64,000 bases of DNA from Gonioctena quinquepunctata (GCA_018342105.1 JAFIRS010002575.1:124001-188000); one strand, 5' to 3'. Counted from the stretch's first letter, positions 38,701 to 43,892 are shown. The notes: generated by a model not told the origin, from the sequence alone. Made by a program: numbers and translations.

Positions 38701-39404
38701 AGTCAAAATATCTAGGAAACGGTTGCTTACAGCGACTTGTAACAGGGGTAGCTTCTTTACGTAGATATGATGAGGGAATTGATTTTTTACTGACAAATGT
38801 GCTAGAAGTACGCTCAAAAAAGTTATGAATCTTCAAAAAAAAGAAAGACGTGTAGGTGGCGCCCCCTACAAGTAAGCGCAATAATAACATCAGGTTTGAA
38901 TTCAACAACTCAAAAACCGCTAAAAACAATTTTTTTGTTCAATTAAGGTCAATATTTCGAAAGTTATTTAAAAAAAACGAAAATAAAAATAAAACTTCAA
39001 CACCCTGTATCTTGGAAATGAAGCGTTTTCGGACATATAAGTAAGTTTGTTGAAGTACTTCTGACTCACCCTGTATATTATAAACATGTTTGAACACAAT
39101 TTCCAACAAGCAAACGGCTTGATAGGTCTCGACAGAAAAAATATCTCGCATGTACTTACTAGTGAGGTGAAGCGAATTGTCCTCCTTGATCATCAATTAG
39201 GTTTTCGTCCCCGTCGATGAAGAAAGGCGACGTTGTATCGTTATTAATTCTGAATGTCATTCCACAATCTGCTAGATTTATTTCGCCGCCATCTTCACAC
39301 GTTCCGTTTTTATGCACAACATTATTTCCACTGCAGCAACTTGCCCCACAATAAATATAATCGAAGCAAGAGACGAGTAAAATAATCAAAAATTTCCAAT
39401 CCAT
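7181..39404 (-). CDS. Methuselah-like G-protein-coupled receptor, seven coding exons
   Basis: I reconstruct one gene with coding exons 39404-39160, 36516-36348, 23687-23503, 14323-14154, 8227-8089, 8034-7939 and 7388-7181. All introns are GT-AG, all phases match, and the total is 1,212 nt: 403 residues plus TGA. Residues 1-19 form a signal peptide. The short ectodomain has a CC pair (23-24), more Cys (36, 47, 84, 97) and NxT/S sites at 33, 55 and 90. TM1 is in exon 2. Exon 3 holds TM2 and TM3 with FFWLNILCFHIW. Exon 4 holds TM4, then PGIGISKCWF. Exon 5 holds TM5 (IYLYGPISILL), exon 6 TM6 and exon 7 TM7 (FTDSLNALEG). These are Mth family hallmarks. The family acts at the plasma membrane and is linked to stress and lifespan in Drosophila. 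The ectodomain (~90 aa) is shorter than that of Drosophila Mth. The exact orthologue is not resolvable, so no symbol is given. Confidence 0.93.
7939..8034 (-). CDS. Mthl exon 6 (TM6)
   Basis: A split Arg codon (AG|A) follows ATTTATAG, giving RLKMYVKLFFIMGITWIFEV (TM6), then EEELKWI. The donor is GTAAGT; phase 2. Confidence 0.93.
8089..8227 (-). CDS. Mthl exon 5 (TM5)
   Basis: The exon follows AATTTTCAG. A split Ser codon (T|CG) joins it to exon 4. It encodes MIYLYGPISILLTINICLFL (TM5) and a basic intracellular loop ending SKY. The intron that follows is only 54 bases. Confidence 0.93.
8228..8986. other. Intron 4 (receptor), 3' part; no gene
   Basis: I see intronic AT-rich sequence with frequent short GGAAT and TTCCTGTT words but no coding region. 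The 10-bp CAGGGCAGTA at 8977-8986 is the left target-site duplication of the next element. Confidence 0.5.
8987..9894 (+). mobile_element. Internally deleted or truncated non-LTR element with (CCAA)n tail and 10-bp target-site duplication
   Basis: The 908-bp insert is bounded by CAGGGCAGTA at 8977-8986 and again at 9895-9904. Its 3' end is a run of CCAA units (about 9864-9896), a common LINE tail style. It is GC-richer than the flanks. The 3' part (9660-9860) has no ORF and looks like the element's 3' UTR. The clean duplication shows a retrotransposition event. Confidence 0.8.
9259..9655 (+). pseudogene. ORF1 remnant with DUF4780-like segment
   Basis: Starting MATSQSNLPYTCAGGTAGVD, the frame shifts once near 9415 and continues through ETKKILQLIKTQDMG and DTEEWLVIKRQEEASGLTL. 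The last block resembles the W.V..R....G..L.L. pattern of DUF4780, common in ORF1 or orphan proteins of arthropod LINEs. The assignment is from memory of the pattern, and the frame is broken. Confidence 0.45.
9905..11285 (-). pseudogene. piggyBac-type transposase fragment (DDE_Tnp_1_7 N-terminal part)
   Basis: On the minus strand, PLNYFKKFFDDSLFELIFNE and TNRYSERMG (10392 downward) match the start of the DDE_Tnp_1_7 domain of piggyBac transposases. Upstream is a very acidic segment (10765-10520, EDDDDQLFEKESDQQNEQEI) like the acidic N-termini of this family. Further upstream, MAQENKRSFDPM followed by GTAAG near 11225 could be a first exon. The catalytic Asp region is missing, so this is a truncated copy. 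The exact limits are uncertain. Confidence 0.55.
11286..12270. other. Intronic AT-rich sequence, no gene
   Basis: I found no coding or RNA gene. AATTCCAGT/ACTGGAATT-like words become frequent towards 12100. Confidence 0.5.
12283..12510 (+). repeat. Imperfect ~119-bp tandem duplication
   Basis: GAGCTTCGAATACAACTA at 12283 recurs as AAGCTTCGAATACAACTA about 119 bases later. Both are followed by a CCGGTA.AAGTAA.GTA block and an ACTGGAAATTC-like end. The neighbourhood (12120-12560 and 13070-13260) is full of GGAATTTCC/TTCCTGTT words. Confidence 0.6.
12571..13017 (-). mobile_element. 447-bp element with perfect 34-bp terminal inverted repeats
   Basis: 12571-12604 and 12984-13017 are perfect reverse complements over 34 bases, starting AAGAAATGAAGTGCATAAAG. 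No target-site duplication is clear. There is no ORF. The interior contains the hammerhead-like motif described separately, which points to a Penelope-like or retrozyme-like origin rather than a classic DNA MITE. The perfect inverted ends imply a recent arrival or gene conversion. Confidence 0.75.
12807..12852 (-). ncRNA. Hammerhead-ribozyme-like motif (type I layout)
   Basis: Read on the minus strand, the order is CUCCGUA (stem I), CUGAUGAG (12845-12838), stem II GGGC/GCCU closed by a short A-rich loop, GAAAC (12824-12820), ACCGGU as a minimal stem III, then UA and UGCGGA. The last pairs with UCCGUA to give six stem I pairs including one U-G. All invariant core residues that I can recall (CUGAUGA and GAAA) are present. 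The cleavage triplet would be GUA, allowed under NUH although GUC is commonest. A two-sided ACCGGU stem III without a loop suggests it would fold best as a dimer, as in minimal hammerheads of Penelope-like elements and retrozymes. Confidence 0.7.
13018..13284. other. Intronic sequence with scattered TTCCTGT words
   Basis: No gene is seen. Words such as TTCCTGTAGAATTC and GAATTCCTGTTG continue the pattern noted in 12120-12560. Confidence 0.4.
13285..13495 (+). repeat. Cluster of AGTGCT/AGCACT words
   Basis: Within ~210 bases the 6-mer AGTGCT or its complement AGCACT occurs well over ten times, often as dyads (TCGAGCACTAAGC, GTGCTCGGGAGCAC). Spacing is irregular, so this is a cryptic repeat, not a simple microsatellite. 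Confidence 0.75.
13935..14125 (+). mobile_element. MITE family M, copy 1
   Basis: This 191-bp unit has inverted ends (GGAAACATTCTCAATTGAA at the left, its complement at the right). The shared interior includes AAATTGAAAAATCCACGA and TCTAACAGAAAACAACTACT. Related copies are at 43341-43492 and 44006-44190. It lies just inside intron 4, 29 bases beyond the donor of exon 4. Confidence 0.8.
14154..14323 (-). CDS. Mthl exon 4 (TM4)
   Basis: The exon follows CATTTCAG. It reads FKSWNIIYHIYGIGSPLLFL (TM4), then PGIGISKCWFN, the second extracellular loop with its conserved Cys. The donor is GTGAGT and the exon ends in phase 1. Confidence 0.93.
14324..15082. other. Intron 3, 3' part; no gene
   Basis: I see no coding region other than exon 4 beside it. 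No repeat partner was noticed in the window. Confidence 0.45.
15083..15162 (+). repeat. 33-bp inverted repeat, possible hairpin
   Basis: Arms 15083-15115 and 15130-15162 pair 32 of 33 positions, with a 14-base loop. The single difference (GGATAAC versus GGGTAAC) becomes a G-U pair if transcribed from the minus strand, which is the receptor sense strand. Confidence 0.85.
15163..16124. other. Intron 3, no gene seen
   Basis: A sequence AATCACCCTGTAAG near 15345 resembles a mariner terminus but has no partner. Nothing else is supported. Confidence 0.4.
16125..16440 (+). repeat. Dispersed repeat family X, copy 2
   Basis: This is co-linear with 6250-6590 in the same orientation and shares the 3' block TTTCACTTTGCTGCAGGTTT. 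The segment from 16441 to 16989 holds no supported gene. Confidence 0.8.
16990..17940 (+). mobile_element. ~1-kb element family K, copy 1
   Basis: The element opens with AACAAAAAATTAAACAGACG. It has a pair of ~100-bp inverted arms at its 5' end, with the inner sequence TTTTGAGTCGGCGCCAAAC near the turn. A single-copy tail of ~600 bp follows and ends at TTTCGTCGGGTG. The ends are short inverted repeats around ACCGACGAAA. The copies at 45082-46145 and 48785-49837 are co-linear. No protein is encoded. Confidence 0.75.
17961..18127 (+). repeat. Imperfect foldback, ~60-bp arms
   Basis: The left arm CACACGAGAG..AAAATAATTC..CAGATTTT..AACTTGTTGCCA is mirrored on the right by TGGCAACAAGTTTTCGAAAA and TCGAATTATTTTCACTTTAT. 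The sequence 18128-18540 shows no gene. Confidence 0.65.
18561..18947 (-). mobile_element. tRNA-derived SINE with 14-bp target-site duplication
   Basis: The 387-bp insert is flanked by TTCAAAATAGTGTT at 18547-18560 and 18948-18961. On the minus strand it starts GGGGGGATTGGCGCGG and has an A-box-like TGGCGCGGTGGGTTAGC. A CTCATGA loop (anticodon CAT) and a B-box-like GAGTTCGATTC follow. It ends in about 25 A. These are the marks of a Pol III-transcribed tRNA SINE mobilised by LINE machinery. A hairpin (CGAGGATGATCCTCG) lies in the body. Confidence 0.9.
18962..19448. other. AT-rich intronic stretch
   Basis: No gene or repeat partner is visible. Confidence 0.4.
19504..19548 (+). repeat. (TA)n microsatellite in left arm of foldback
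   Basis: Alternating TA, about 45 bases, mirrored by the run at 20633-20716. Confidence 0.9.
20633..20716 (+). repeat. (TA)n microsatellite in right arm of foldback
   Basis: About 84 bases of TA with one TTTA interruption. It is roughly twice the length of its mirror, as expected for slippage after duplication. Confidence 0.9.
20764..21300 (+). repeat. Two ~285-bp direct repeats in tandem
   Basis: GACAAATTCGAATTTTTCAG near 20764 recurs as GACAAATTCGGACTTTTCAG near 21048. Both are followed by GAAAATGTGGATTGTTACT-like text and TTGAGCCTATCTTGCCC. The copies have diverged clearly. No ORF is shared. Confidence 0.75.
21462..21923 (+). mobile_element. TIR element filled with a 21/42-bp minisatellite
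   Basis: Ends ACGACAGCGTATTGGCGCC and, reversed, ACGACGGCGTATTGGCGCC form ~35-bp imperfect inverted repeats. Between about 21505 and 21870 the interior is a tandem array of TCTCAAAATTTTGA-type units with period about 21 and higher-order 42. The unit is a multiple of three and free of stops, so it reads open in several frames on both strands. Those ORFs are repeat artefacts. Confidence 0.75.
22097..22261 (+). pseudogene. 54-residue ORF like the N-terminus of a Crypton/DUF3504-type recombinase
   Basis: The ORF begins MSDTDSDILVSCTPPELKSI and ends PENSKRQYVKCYSEFKDWCD before a TAA. The last part fits the R.Y...Y..F..WC..K core-binding motif of Crypton-like tyrosine recombinases. The catalytic domain is absent. 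The hairpin cluster at 22314-22519 follows directly. Confidence 0.4.
22314..22519 (+). repeat. Cluster of four GC-rich palindromes
   Basis: There are four dyads: 22314-22340 (GCGGCCGTT..AACGGCCGC), 22337-22357 (CCGCGAAATT..AATTTCGCGG), 22424-22451 (CGTCCGGG..CCCGGACG) and 22478-22519 (42 bases, 19 of 21 positions symmetric, CCGGCCTA..TAGGCCGG). They stand out in a very AT-rich surrounding. Such subterminal hairpins suit a transposon end or recombination site. Confidence 0.85.
22520..23502. other. Intron 3 sequence with a fragment related to the hairpin element
   Basis: Near 22870-22990 the words GGTTGCCGAAAAAATATTG and CTCGCCTACGGCTCGTCCT look like another end of the 22.1-22.5 kb element type. 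No gene is supported. Confidence 0.35.
23503..23687 (-). CDS. Mthl exon 3 (TM2-TM3)
   Basis: The exon follows TTTTTTTCAG and encodes CLLHSMAALALSYTVLMVI (TM2), an extracellular NPVHC that offers the conserved disulphide Cys, and TM3 ending FFWLNILCFHIWRQ. The donor is GTGAGT; phase 2. It was too short and split to show as a long ORF. Confidence 0.93.
23688..24433. other. Intron 2, 3' part; GC-richer patch at 24030-24350
   Basis: The patch (GACGCCGGTGAGCACACT, CGGGACCGCCATCTTAA) is much richer in GC than its flanks and probably derives from a retroelement UTR. I cannot assign it and see no ORF. Confidence 0.4.
24436..27041 (-). mobile_element. Tc1/mariner-like element, 2.6 kb, long TIRs, TA duplication
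   Basis: The ends CAGAGTGACCCAATTGAAAG and (reversed) CAGAGTGACCCATTTGAAAG sit between TA dinucleotides. Similarity between the arms continues for roughly 450-500 bases each. The transposase remnant is internal on the minus strand. The next element starts only about 8 bases beyond the right end. Confidence 0.9.
24970..26047 (-). pseudogene. Tc1/mariner-type transposase, frameshifted
   Basis: The N-terminus MADNLTLQEKIEIVRLRGNN plus RATVGRINQIFNQFG is a helix-turn-helix DNA-binding region. After a frameshift the core reads ILFSDEATFTTNG (first Asp), then INVWCGIL. The C-terminal part, in broken frames, includes EFPPRSPDLTPLDFF (third acidic region). The order is that of DDE_3-type transposases, which cut and paste at TA. 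Frameshifts make it inactive. Confidence 0.8.
27049..28740 (-). mobile_element. Tc1/mariner-like element, 1.7 kb, long TIRs
   Basis: Left AGGGTGTCCGGAGATGAAAC and right (reversed) AGGGTATCCGGAGATGATAC match. The arms stay alike for about 400 bases (CCGACAAAACTT, ACAGGGATTAG, TTCTTGTAA). The left arm has a second, partial copy of its own sequence at 27560-27730. It carries a truncated transposase. Confidence 0.8.
27834..28290 (-). pseudogene. Truncated mariner-type transposase (C-terminal part)
   Basis: NWPPRSPNLTPLDYYLWG and a helical tail (REHLLEKITAAYNS) mark the C-terminal third. Just upstream, in another frame, MWFQHDVAGPHFS resembles the second catalytic Asp region (usual text WFQQDGAP.H). 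The N-terminal and first-Asp regions are missing. Confidence 0.75.
28741..29760 (-). pseudogene. GC-rich segment with proline-rich ORF, unknown retroelement-like
   Basis: On the minus strand from about 29740 the frame begins NELPNGSSAQLQEMQDAYRE and continues, after a shift, into a Pro/Arg/Thr-rich sequence (GGRGGSTSTPAWHGPTRTP). I do not recognise a family. Short helical start plus low-complexity basic stretch recalls LINE ORF1 or gag-like proteins. 29090-29270 is G/T-rich low-complexity. No membrane or enzyme motifs are seen. Confidence 0.3.
29761..31444. other. Intron 2, no gene recognised
   Basis: I see no repeat partner, TIR or coding region that I can support. A few short ORFs are present but have no recognisable motifs. 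Confidence 0.45.
31445..32524 (-). pseudogene. Tc1/mariner-type transposase, nearly complete, two frameshifts
   Basis: Starting MLPIYTTAEKEQIVKWYFGG, the N-terminal half has two helix-turn-helix blocks (RQIADDVNLNERTSRNILKR). The catalytic core follows with VLFTDESSF (first Asp), LNVWTGLLG, VWFQQDGCP (second Asp) and NWPPRSPDVAPLDFYFWG (third region), then a C-terminal tail ending FEHLIK. The product spans three frames (32524-32045, 32106-31711, 31930-31445) with short overlaps, so two single-base-type indels separate it from an intact ORF. Clear TIRs were not found. CCGTGGT..AAAACAAAAGA occurs in inverse orientation on both sides (near 31270 and 32550). Confidence 0.85.
32843..33088 (+). mobile_element. 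Small TIR element, 246 bp
   Basis: ATATTTTTTCTACGTTCATG at the left is matched on the right by the complement of ATATTTTTTCTACGTTCTTG; 21 of 22 terminal bases pair. The interior holds a tiny MANINVKSTQFSPFLFSYA ORF of no known meaning. Confidence 0.65.
33400..33666 (+). mobile_element. Short retro-insertion (SINE or LINE 3' end) with 11-bp target-site duplication
   Basis: AATGATTGACG at 33389-33399 and 33667-33677 frames a 267-bp insert that ends in AAAGAAAGAAAG. An A/G tail like this is usual for some LINE 3' ends. Internal text: GACCGTGGTTGAGGACAAGC. No A or B box is convincing. Confidence 0.75.
33678..34782. other. Intron 2, no gene recognised
   Basis: A minus-strand 77-residue ORF (34339-34106, GNGRYGDIITGF) is the only longer frame. 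It has no partner or motif that I know. Confidence 0.4.
34783..35115 (+). repeat. ~170-bp tandem duplication
   Basis: GTGACCGTGGGTTGGTCCGC at 34783 recurs as GTGACCGTGGATTGGTATGC at 34953. Both copies share CTTACAAAAAGTTTGTTT, CTGTTACGTGAAA and GATATTTATTCAAAATGAAA. Confidence 0.85.
35116..36347. other. Intron 2, 5' part; no gene
   Basis: GTGGC/GCCAC words are frequent at 35380-36180 (for example CGCCACTTTCTAGTGGAGG), forming small dyads. No coding region was seen. Confidence 0.4.
36348..36516 (-). CDS. Mthl exon 2 (end of ectodomain, TM1)
   Basis: The exon starts after TTTTCAG and completes a Tyr codon with exon 1, giving SPHYFCQG. It reads through NASLILVCF and TM1 (FQLVSVFFIILTILVYLTV). 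It ends ATACAG|GTAAAT in phase 0. Confidence 0.93.
36712..39073 (+). mobile_element. Tc1/mariner-like element filling receptor intron 1
   Basis: Ends CAGGGTGAGTCAGAAGTACT (left) and its complement at the right lie between TA dinucleotides at 36710-36711 and 39074-39075. The arms match for about 480-520 bases each and include (T)ATCTTGG and CTTCAACACCCTGTA. The element is 2,362 bp and takes up about 89% of intron 1 (36517-39159). Confidence 0.92.
37319..38402 (+). pseudogene. Mariner-type transposase, near-intact (one frameshift, two stops)
   Basis: The ATG at 37319 opens with ADIHFVYGLADGNARETRRI, the N-terminal DUF4817-like helix region. It shifts frame near 37425 and continues with FTSLHRRLAETGSFKRAA and a second helix-turn-helix (TIIIVEAFNSTQSTVWRII). 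The core has VLFTDEANFSRN (first Asp), INVWAAI, MWFIHDGAPAHLS (second Asp), and RSPDLHPLDFYFCG (third region). From 37428 to the TGA at 38402 all pieces are in one frame, broken only by TAA at 37884 and TGA at 38166. Confidence 0.9.
39160..39404 (-). CDS. Mthl exon 1 (signal peptide and ectodomain)
   Basis: This exon encodes MDWKFLIILLVSCFDYIYC, a typical signal peptide, then the Cys-rich ectodomain with INLADCGMTF. It ends CACTA|GTAAGT in phase 2. An acceptor-like TTTTTTCAG ends at 39411, seven bases before the ATG, so a separate 5'UTR exon further upstream is likely. Confidence 0.92.
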
Positions 39405-39447
39405 TACTATCTGAAAAAAATGACTAAACTTGGTTCTATAACATAAT

Positions 39448-40252
39448 GGCCACGTTATACCGTATGTGAATTTGGTAACCTTACCAAGTGTATGTGACCA
39501 AATTAAAACCAAATGTTTTAGTAATCGTTTATTCACATCGTGTTTTGTCAAATGATTAATTAACCAACTTGGTTCTGGTTTGGTATTTATTTAGTCATGT
39601 AACCAAGAGAAAGGTTTGGAGCTCTGCTATCTAATTCGGAATTGTGTCATCTGTCAATGACAATATCTGGATGTCAGTGAGCTCAGGCTCAGTCATTTTA
39701 AATTTCATTTATTCAGCAGTTTTTGTAAAGCTTCTACTCAACATGTCTTCTTCAAGGCTCTTGTAAATGTCTAGGTGTTTAAATTTTTGGGCATCCAAAA
39801 TTGATATAATTTTCTTGTCCAAAAATATTTGAAAAAGCGCACTGCTTTCTTCATCTTTGGACTTTTCTGAACCGCAGCAACTCATTTTATATAAATTTCC
39901 GAGGTAATGATGCGGAAACTGAGGTTAGGAATCACAAAACATATTTTTCACTAACTCCCTCTCGCTCTATTTTTTATGGCTATTGTTTCCATCCGGTTCA
40001 TTCAGCCAGTGCGATAACCACAACAGAACGCTTAGCAATCTTTCGAACCAAAATTTACAGTCACGGTTGGTAAAATTTATCATACTGTTTACAACATCTT
40101 AGTCAACTTAGTATTATAGTCTGGTACACAACAAATTTCGGTACCAAACCAAGCTAGTTACTTGACCAAGTGCACAGTTCATACCACACTAATAGAATTT
40201 GGTTGGAATATAATCATCAGTCTGCATACCAAGACACGGTATAAACGTGGCC
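39448..40252 (+). mobile_element. 805-bp TIR element just upstream of receptor exon 1
   Basis: The ends GGCCACGTTATACCGTATGT and (reversed) GGCCACGTTTATACCGTGTC are imperfect inverted repeats. TIRs starting GGCC and a target like TAA/TTA would fit PIF/Harbinger, but the duplication is not exact. A minus-strand 58-residue ORF (about 39886-39710, MSCCGSEKSKDEESSALFQI) is of unknown family. It begins 37 bases from the putative 5' end of exon 1, so it could bear on the promoter or 5'UTR exon. Confidence 0.65.
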
Positions 40253-41360
40253 TTTATTTATAAAAATTCATGATCATAGAAGAATGGCTTTCACCCGTCA
40301 ATTACTTTTATTCTTATCAGTTCGCGTTCAGAAAAAAAAACAGAGGCCTAGTAAGTCAACAAAATAATCATTTATGTGAAGGCGGGACTTCAGATTCACG
40401 GCTTTCGTTTTTATTTATAGTGGTGATCAAAGTTATTTTGCACAGTTTCATATTTTAGTTGCAGTATGTACTTCCGTCAGACGAAGAAAAAAACCCTTAC
40501 TATCAGCAACAGAGACAATTTAGCCACTAGTACAATCGGCAGGGATTTTTTTTCTGCATGAGGTTACAGTAGCGATTTTTGTTCTACATGATGGAGTGGT
40601 CGGTCCTGAGTATGACTCTGAGTTGGCGCGGCACGGAGGGGGTGGGGGGGTGTGCGTTAGCGGCCATCTTGGAAAACGCGTTTTGTCATATATCTTCTAA
40701 ACGGTTTGTAGGACGCAAAAAATACTGGAGATTTTTTCTTTATTATCAATTGTTCTTGCATTATTTTTGAATATTTTTTTTTTGTAAAATCAATATTTAT
40801 GCAAGTTTTTGAGTCAAAGTTGGAACACACGTTTTTTCTGCGAATAACTCAATAACAATTGATCCTACGTGAAAAATAGTAATATCAAAAGTTGTAGAGC
40901 GAAAAATTGTCTACAAATAACGTTGATTGTTTTTTTCCTATCCACAATAGTTATCGCACAGTAGATAGCTAAACGAAAATTCTTTACATACAATGAGACT
41001 GAGGCAACGAACAAGAACAACGGCAAGGTAAACGAAGAGCAGAAAGATGATTTCCGAAGGAATTTTTAATAAAAGGAGGGGCCATTGGCAGGAATGAAAA
41101 ATCGAGGCACGATGAACGGAGGCCAGGAGAGGGTTGATGATAGGCACAAGTAATAAAGGGATGAAGGATAATTGTGAAGTGAATTCGGGAGAAAGGTGGA
41201 GTGATTTACAGAGGAAGAATGTTCAAGAACGACTGGAGGGGTTTAAAGCCGGGAGGAAGGATTGAAATGATTTGTAAAAACAAGCAATATAATTTTGTAA
41301 GAATAATGAGTGTTATTGCTATCTTTATTTAAATATTTCTTCACATAATCGATAATTTCA
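40253..41360. other. Purine-rich stretch, no gene
   Basis: 40960-41270 is rich in GGA/GAA on the plus strand. The 40560-40700 patch includes GGCCATCTTGG and a G run. I do not recognise either. Confidence 0.4.
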
Positions 41361-41449
41361 GAAGGGACATTTTTGTATCTGTAATATATAATGTGAAAGA
41401 GAGTTGGCGGCATGCAGACAAGAATTTTTAAATTCTAGAAGAAAAGATT

Positions 41450-41521
41450 GCCTCGGGCGGAGATCGAACCCGCTTCCACATGATTACTAGTCAGGTGCTC
41501 TTCCAACTGAGCTACAGAGGA
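41450..41521 (-). tRNA. tRNA-Thr(AGT)-like sequence, copy 1 (probable pseudogene or SINE head)
   Basis: It is 72 nt with a 7-base anticodon loop CTAGTAA (AGT), A box TAGCTCAGTTGG and B box GGTTCGATC. D stem GCTC/GAGC and T stem pair. The acceptor stem (TCCTCTG with CCGAGGC) has two mismatches, and the anticodon stem has one. No CCA is encoded, as is normal for eukaryotes. Confidence 0.5.
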
Positions 41522-41820
41522 CGTACATTCACATCTGCGGTCGAGATATCACTTTCTAGAATTCAATGTTAGTGTGTTGTGGAAAGTTATAAGGCGAAAG
41601 GGAACTCATTCGCTATCAAATGATCATCAAGATCCTATTTACCCATCACCTTGCGTCGTCGACAATATGCTATTTTCACCAGGGGTCAGGTGTGGATTTC
41701 CGACCATTGAACAATTAAGCCGAATTTGAAAACTAAGAAGGGAAATTTGTGTCTGTGATATATAATGTAAAGAGAGTTGGCGGCGTGCAGACAAGAATTT
41801 TCAAATTCTAGAAAAAGATA

Positions 41821-41892
41821 TCCTCCGGCAGGGATCGAACCCGCGTCCACATGATTACTAGTGAGGTGATCTTTCAACTGAGCTACCGAGGA
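41821..41892 (-). tRNA. tRNA-Thr(AGT)-like sequence, copy 2
   Basis: This is the best acceptor stem of the three (TCCTCGG with CGGAGGA, one mismatch), with T arm GCGGG/CCTGC paired. Directly downstream is TATCTTTTT, a Pol III terminator-like T run. The D stem is weakened (GCTC with GATC). Confidence 0.5.
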
Positions 41893-42106
41893 CGTACATT
41901 CGCATCTGCGGTCGGGATATCACTTACTAGTCAGGTGCTCTTCGATATCATGTGATTTCCAACAGCGGTCAGGTGTGGATCTCCGACCATTGAACAATTA
42001 AGCCGAAGTTGAAATTCAAGAAGGGAAATTATTGTGTCTGTAATATATAATGTGAAAGAGAGTTGGCATTGTGCAGACAAGAATTTTTTTATTCCAGAAA
42101 AAGATA

Positions 42107-42178
42107 TCTCTGTGTAGGGATCGAACCCACGTCCACATGATTACTAGTCAGGTGCCCTTCCAACCGAGCTACCGAGGA
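42107..42178 (-). tRNA. tRNA-Thr(AGT)-like sequence, copy 3, most diverged
   Basis: The loop CTAGTAA and both box sequences are kept (TAGCTCGGTTGG, GGTTCGATCC). The 3' acceptor strand no longer pairs well. Most likely a pseudogene. Confidence 0.45.
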
Positions 42179-42200
42179 CGTTCATTCGCATCTGCCCCCT

Positions 42201-43240
42201 ATCACGTGGAAAAAATATCGCTACTTTAGCCTCATGTTTTACGGCGGCCATTTTATGTTCCTTCCCACTGAACTACACGTTCAATTGCCCTTCTTAGTGG
42301 TGCAAATATTATTTTTATTTCATTTTATTCAGAGTGACACATGTCGATCAAGTCCATGCTGACCGATTGCAGTTTAAGAAGCAGAATAAACATCTGGCTT
42401 TCTGCTACTCTTTGAAGATTAACGGAATTGGAAAACTGCAAAGTAACTTTGATCTATAGTATACTTATTATTAAACAAGAAAATCAATGGATATCCAATA
42501 TACAGTGGATATCTAAAAGCAGCGAAATGGGTTCACTGATACCTAATGAACCTGTTACGAATTTACTATTTCACCGCCTTTGTAAAGAACCAAAAGCCCT
42601 AAGTAGAGGTGAGTCATATCTCCGTTGATATGAATCATAGGAACACCAGTCATGTTAGGTTTAATTTCGTAAATGTATTTGTGTATTAATTAGATAACAC
42701 AAAGTTCATAACGCCAAAAGAGGGTCACTGGGGTCGCAGATAATGCAATAAATGAAAAATTTGAATTATCAGTATTAGTGGGAACCGCATGGCACTGAAA
42801 CGAAAATATGCTGGTTGGATAGAGGACATAACGAAATTCTAAAGTATAAACATGTATCCCAAATGTTGTCTGATGAATGCAAGATGGTTTTATTTATATT
42901 GTTTCGAAAAATGTTAATATCGATATTGTTTACCAATATTTGGCCACCAACTATTCTTTCAACGAACTATAAAATGAATGGTCCATAATTGTAATATTCC
43001 GTTTGTTTGCCATGTTCCAAAATTTATACGTTTCAATTTTCAGCAACTGCATTTGACTTATATTTCTTTTATTGATAATTCATATATATTTGGAATTTGA
43101 ACAAATAATTTTCAATTTCCCCGCTGGTGTTGCCAAAAGTGTTGAGGAAATTGAAACATTTTGACTTCAAATCATTAAATGTCGAACAGAATCGATGAGC
43201 ACCAAGGTTAGGATTAGTATCGAAGAATTGTTTTTTTTTA
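42201..43240. other. No gene recognised
   Basis: AT-rich sequence without repeat partners or motifs that I can support. Confidence 0.45.
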
Positions 43241-43492
43241 AATATGAACAAGATGTTCATAAAATCATCTGCGACTAAAAAATAAACTTTAGTCACAATC
43301 TTCCATCGTTCAAGATAACCTCTTCTGGGGTATTCATGTTGAAAAGGAAAACATTCTCAATTGAATATTGAATAGAAATATTTTTCCTGTAAATTGAAAA
43401 ATCCACGATAAAAATTGAGTTATTTTTTGTGAATGTCTAACAGAAAACAACTACTTGCCCGGCTGGACATTGAACTACATCTGATAGATATT
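43241..43492 (+). repeat. Segmental repeat copy A, with truncated MITE M copy 2 (43341-43492)
   Basis: The flank AGATGTTCATAAAATCATCTG and TCGTTCAAGATAACCTCTT, plus the MITE body, match 43893-44170. The MITE's right end is missing here. Confidence 0.8.
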
Positions 43493-43892
43493 CTAAAACT
43501 CAAAAGAAAAAATCTGAAATTGAAAATTTGCATTTTCATTCAGATAGTTATCCGATTTTCTATTCCAGTCTTCGTCACGGACTCATATAGATGAATGAGA
43601 CAAGGAAGAATGTTTTCAAAAAAAGAGTACTCACCAGAAATCATTTGTAACATTGACGCCAGAGAGGCATCGCATTCACTAGGTCTTCAATACATTTTTG
43701 TCGACGAAAATCTATTTCACGCTTCTACTATCATCAGGAAGACCGGAAGAAATGTACACACAACTTCTAGAAGCAATATCACTTTGCAAAGATGGAAAAT
43801 GTTAGAAATTTTTCTTTTGGAGAGACACTTTGAAATTAGTGTTTTCTGACATGAAAACCTGTCATGGGGTATAATAGATTGATTTTTTCAGA

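Larger units (their letters stand above)
41362..42200 (-). repeat. Three tandem units each carrying a tRNA-like sequence
   Basis: Each unit repeats TATATAATGTGAAAGAGAGT, TTGGC..GTGCAGACAAGAATT, the tRNA-like part, and ACATTCGCATCTGC. Unit spacing measured between tRNA 5' ends is 371 and 286 bases. The units share flanks on both sides, so the array arose by tandem duplication rather than three insertions. Confidence 0.8.

Noticed and set aside
41050..41280. Purine-rich stretch as a coding exon
   Set aside because: No frame stays open with splice sites and no motif is seen.
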